NCBI GenBank assembly: GCA_009746045.1
Contig: RPFO01000348.1
Span: forward strand, 2,122,189-2,186,188
Origin: Mesostigma viride
Lineage: Eukaryota; Streptophyta; Mesostigmatophyceae; Mesostigmatales; Mesostigmataceae
Direction: 5' to 3'
DNA length: 64,000 nt
The notes below the pieces were generated by a model. The model did no database searches and was not told the DNA's origin. It was given only the letters and a program-made list of their open reading frames with translations. The translations under genes and the position numbers were made by a program. Shown here in pieces: positions 62,801 through 64,000 of this stretch; the first letter of the stretch is position 1, and each line of letters starts with the position of its first letter.

Positions 62801-64000
62801 TGCTGCTGAGGAGGCGGAATGAGGGAGATGATAAGGAGAAAAGGAAGGCCCGGCGGATCAGCAAGATGGTGATGCACCTCGCCAAGTGGGCGCAGATGAT
62901 GCTTGGTCCCGTTACGTCTCCAATCTACAACTTGGCTGCTGACAACGTCTACGCCACTTTTCAAGAGTGTTTCGGCACCTTGTGGCCGCGTGGCAGCCTT
63001 GCAGGAAAGGGTCCTGGGGCAATGGCTGAGGCAGCGGATGGCGACGAAAAGAAGAAAAACGCGGAGAAGAAGAAGAAGAACGCGGAGAAGAAGAAGAAGA
63101 GGATGGCACGCCAAGACAATGCCGCCAGCCATAACGTCCACATACCGCGCCATGCTTTGGCACAGACTGACGATGTGGGTCGTATCTGGTCCTTGGGCCC
63201 GCATGAATTTGAGGGGTACCACTTATTCCTGAAATCTCTCATGGAGTCCATGGCCAAATGCCACAGCAAGGAGCCGGGGCGTTACTTGCTGCAGAAACTA
63301 CAGGGCTACTTGGCGTGGCAGTCAATGCTGGTTAAGGAGACATCCCAGCTCGATGAACGCGTGCTGCAAACCTTGCAGGAAAGCAGGATGTTCAACAAGC
63401 TGTATCCCAAAGCGGCCGCGACTGGTAGTGGCGCGAGTGGCGGTCCTTCTGGGCGGGAGGTGTGGGTGCGGCAAGGGGCGACTTTTCCAACGGTCATACA
63501 CGAGCGCTGCGCGTTGGGGCGCATCGAGCAGGTGAGGAAACGCATGGGCGCTGTTGCTATGGCTGCGCTGGCGCTAGGGCTAGGGCATTCCTTGGTGTGC
63601 TGGGCCGACCCAGCATTTCCGTTCATATGCCCAGGCTAACAACGGCACTTGTGTGTTTTGCATGTGGTGCTGTGTGTGTGCAGGTCATGGGGGGCATGCC
63701 TTGCGGCCGTAACCCTAAGTCAACACCTACGTTGGCGGAAATTGGCGCTGACAAGCAGACGGTGGACGAGCTTCTCGCCCCGCTGGGCTGTCCACCCTGG
63801 GATGAAGCAACTGGCAGCGTGAAGGTTTATGCTAGTGCAGTAGTCGGTGCCAGGACCATTACGACTGGGGAGGTCAGGTGCTTCCACACTGATGCATACC
63901 CGGAAGGTCAAGTGGCGACGGCAGACTCATTGGCATACCAGGCGGCGGACAATGTGGACGCTGAATTTTGGTTTGCTGAGGTTGGCACCATCTTCATGCT
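59874..64000 (+). CDS. BAH-like domain plus tnp2/Plavaka-like DDE transposase, partial at right edge
   Basis: Exons 59874-61003, 61533-62184, 62344-63531 and 63684 to beyond 64000; every intron is GT-AG and phases agree, giving about 1,095 residues so far. Start: MSWLTRRSQAYYKS. Residues 1-190 are disordered. Residues about 332-450, across the first intron, fit a BAH domain: RIGDTIMVLMDNN, WAKVRFFYRARDCPGG, DRVSEVFWTKHEQEI, HIDVVGVRKW, GRVFFMRRSYN. Then comes the layout of tnp2/Plavaka DDE transposases: LVVALWDDSFEEY (candidate first Asp, about 485), NVMDSAARN (candidate second, about 575), CTGDKGCPFCNVHHDDW (Cys knuckle at the second junction), and YPMDIFHNLTLGLCKQV (about 670). A Lys-rich hinge (63045-63105) follows. 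The last exon ends EFWFAEVGTIFML, like the C-terminal domain of such proteins. BAH domains bind modified histone tails, so chromatin-directed integration is a possible role. Family assignment is by motif order only. Confidence 0.68.

Overview
The window looks like nuclear DNA of a eukaryote, most probably a green alga. Genes have GT-AG introns, coding DNA is GC-rich with very low-complexity proteins, and one gene has a TGTAA motif about 45 nt past its stop. Introns and intergenic DNA are packed with micro- and minisatellites, non-LTR retrotransposons carry L1-type ORF1 proteins, and a cap methyltransferase reads like the plant type. I cannot name the species. Most open frames in the window are translations of tandem repeats or transposon debris, not genes.

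Layout. 1-1510: three minisatellites. 1511-4616: one weak candidate exon, otherwise little. 4617-13735: a retroelement graveyard in which the order of insertion can be read from target-site duplications; the deepest nest is a SINE holding LINE-B, holding LINE-A, holding a piggyBac-like element. 14892-20615 (-): a large glycine/glutamine-rich membrane-anchored protein. 20616-22010: intergenic DNA with a palindromic MITE. 22011(?)-39022 (+): one long gene for an mRNA cap (guanine-N7) methyltransferase-like protein. Ten exons from the SAM-binding motif onward chain in frame for 1,487 codons, and the last exon adds a tail of about 1,150 residues rich in Lys, Glu and Gly. Its introns carry a different tandem array almost every time, including 2.8 kb of telomere-like heptamers. 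39434-41721: LINE debris, including a complete ORF1-only element. 42462-43634 (-): a single-exon type II membrane protein with three G-boxes upstream. 44803-45738: a decayed MULE transposase. 47034-53483: a second nested retroelement stack. 54161-56806: a recent 5'-truncated LINE with its target-site duplication. 56905-59132 (-): two unrecognised genes. 59874 to the right edge (+): a multi-exon gene joining a BAH-like domain to a tnp2/Plavaka-like DDE transposase core.

How the parts relate. Only the methyltransferase, the two membrane proteins and possibly the small minus-strand genes look like host genes. The mobile elements appear linked: ORF1-only elements share 3' hairpins and A/T-rich tails with RT-bearing LINEs, which suggests that LINE reverse transcriptase moves them in trans. 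A very small retroposon family (79 bp at full length, 31-36 bp when truncated) is bounded by 10-16 bp target duplications like those of the LINEs.
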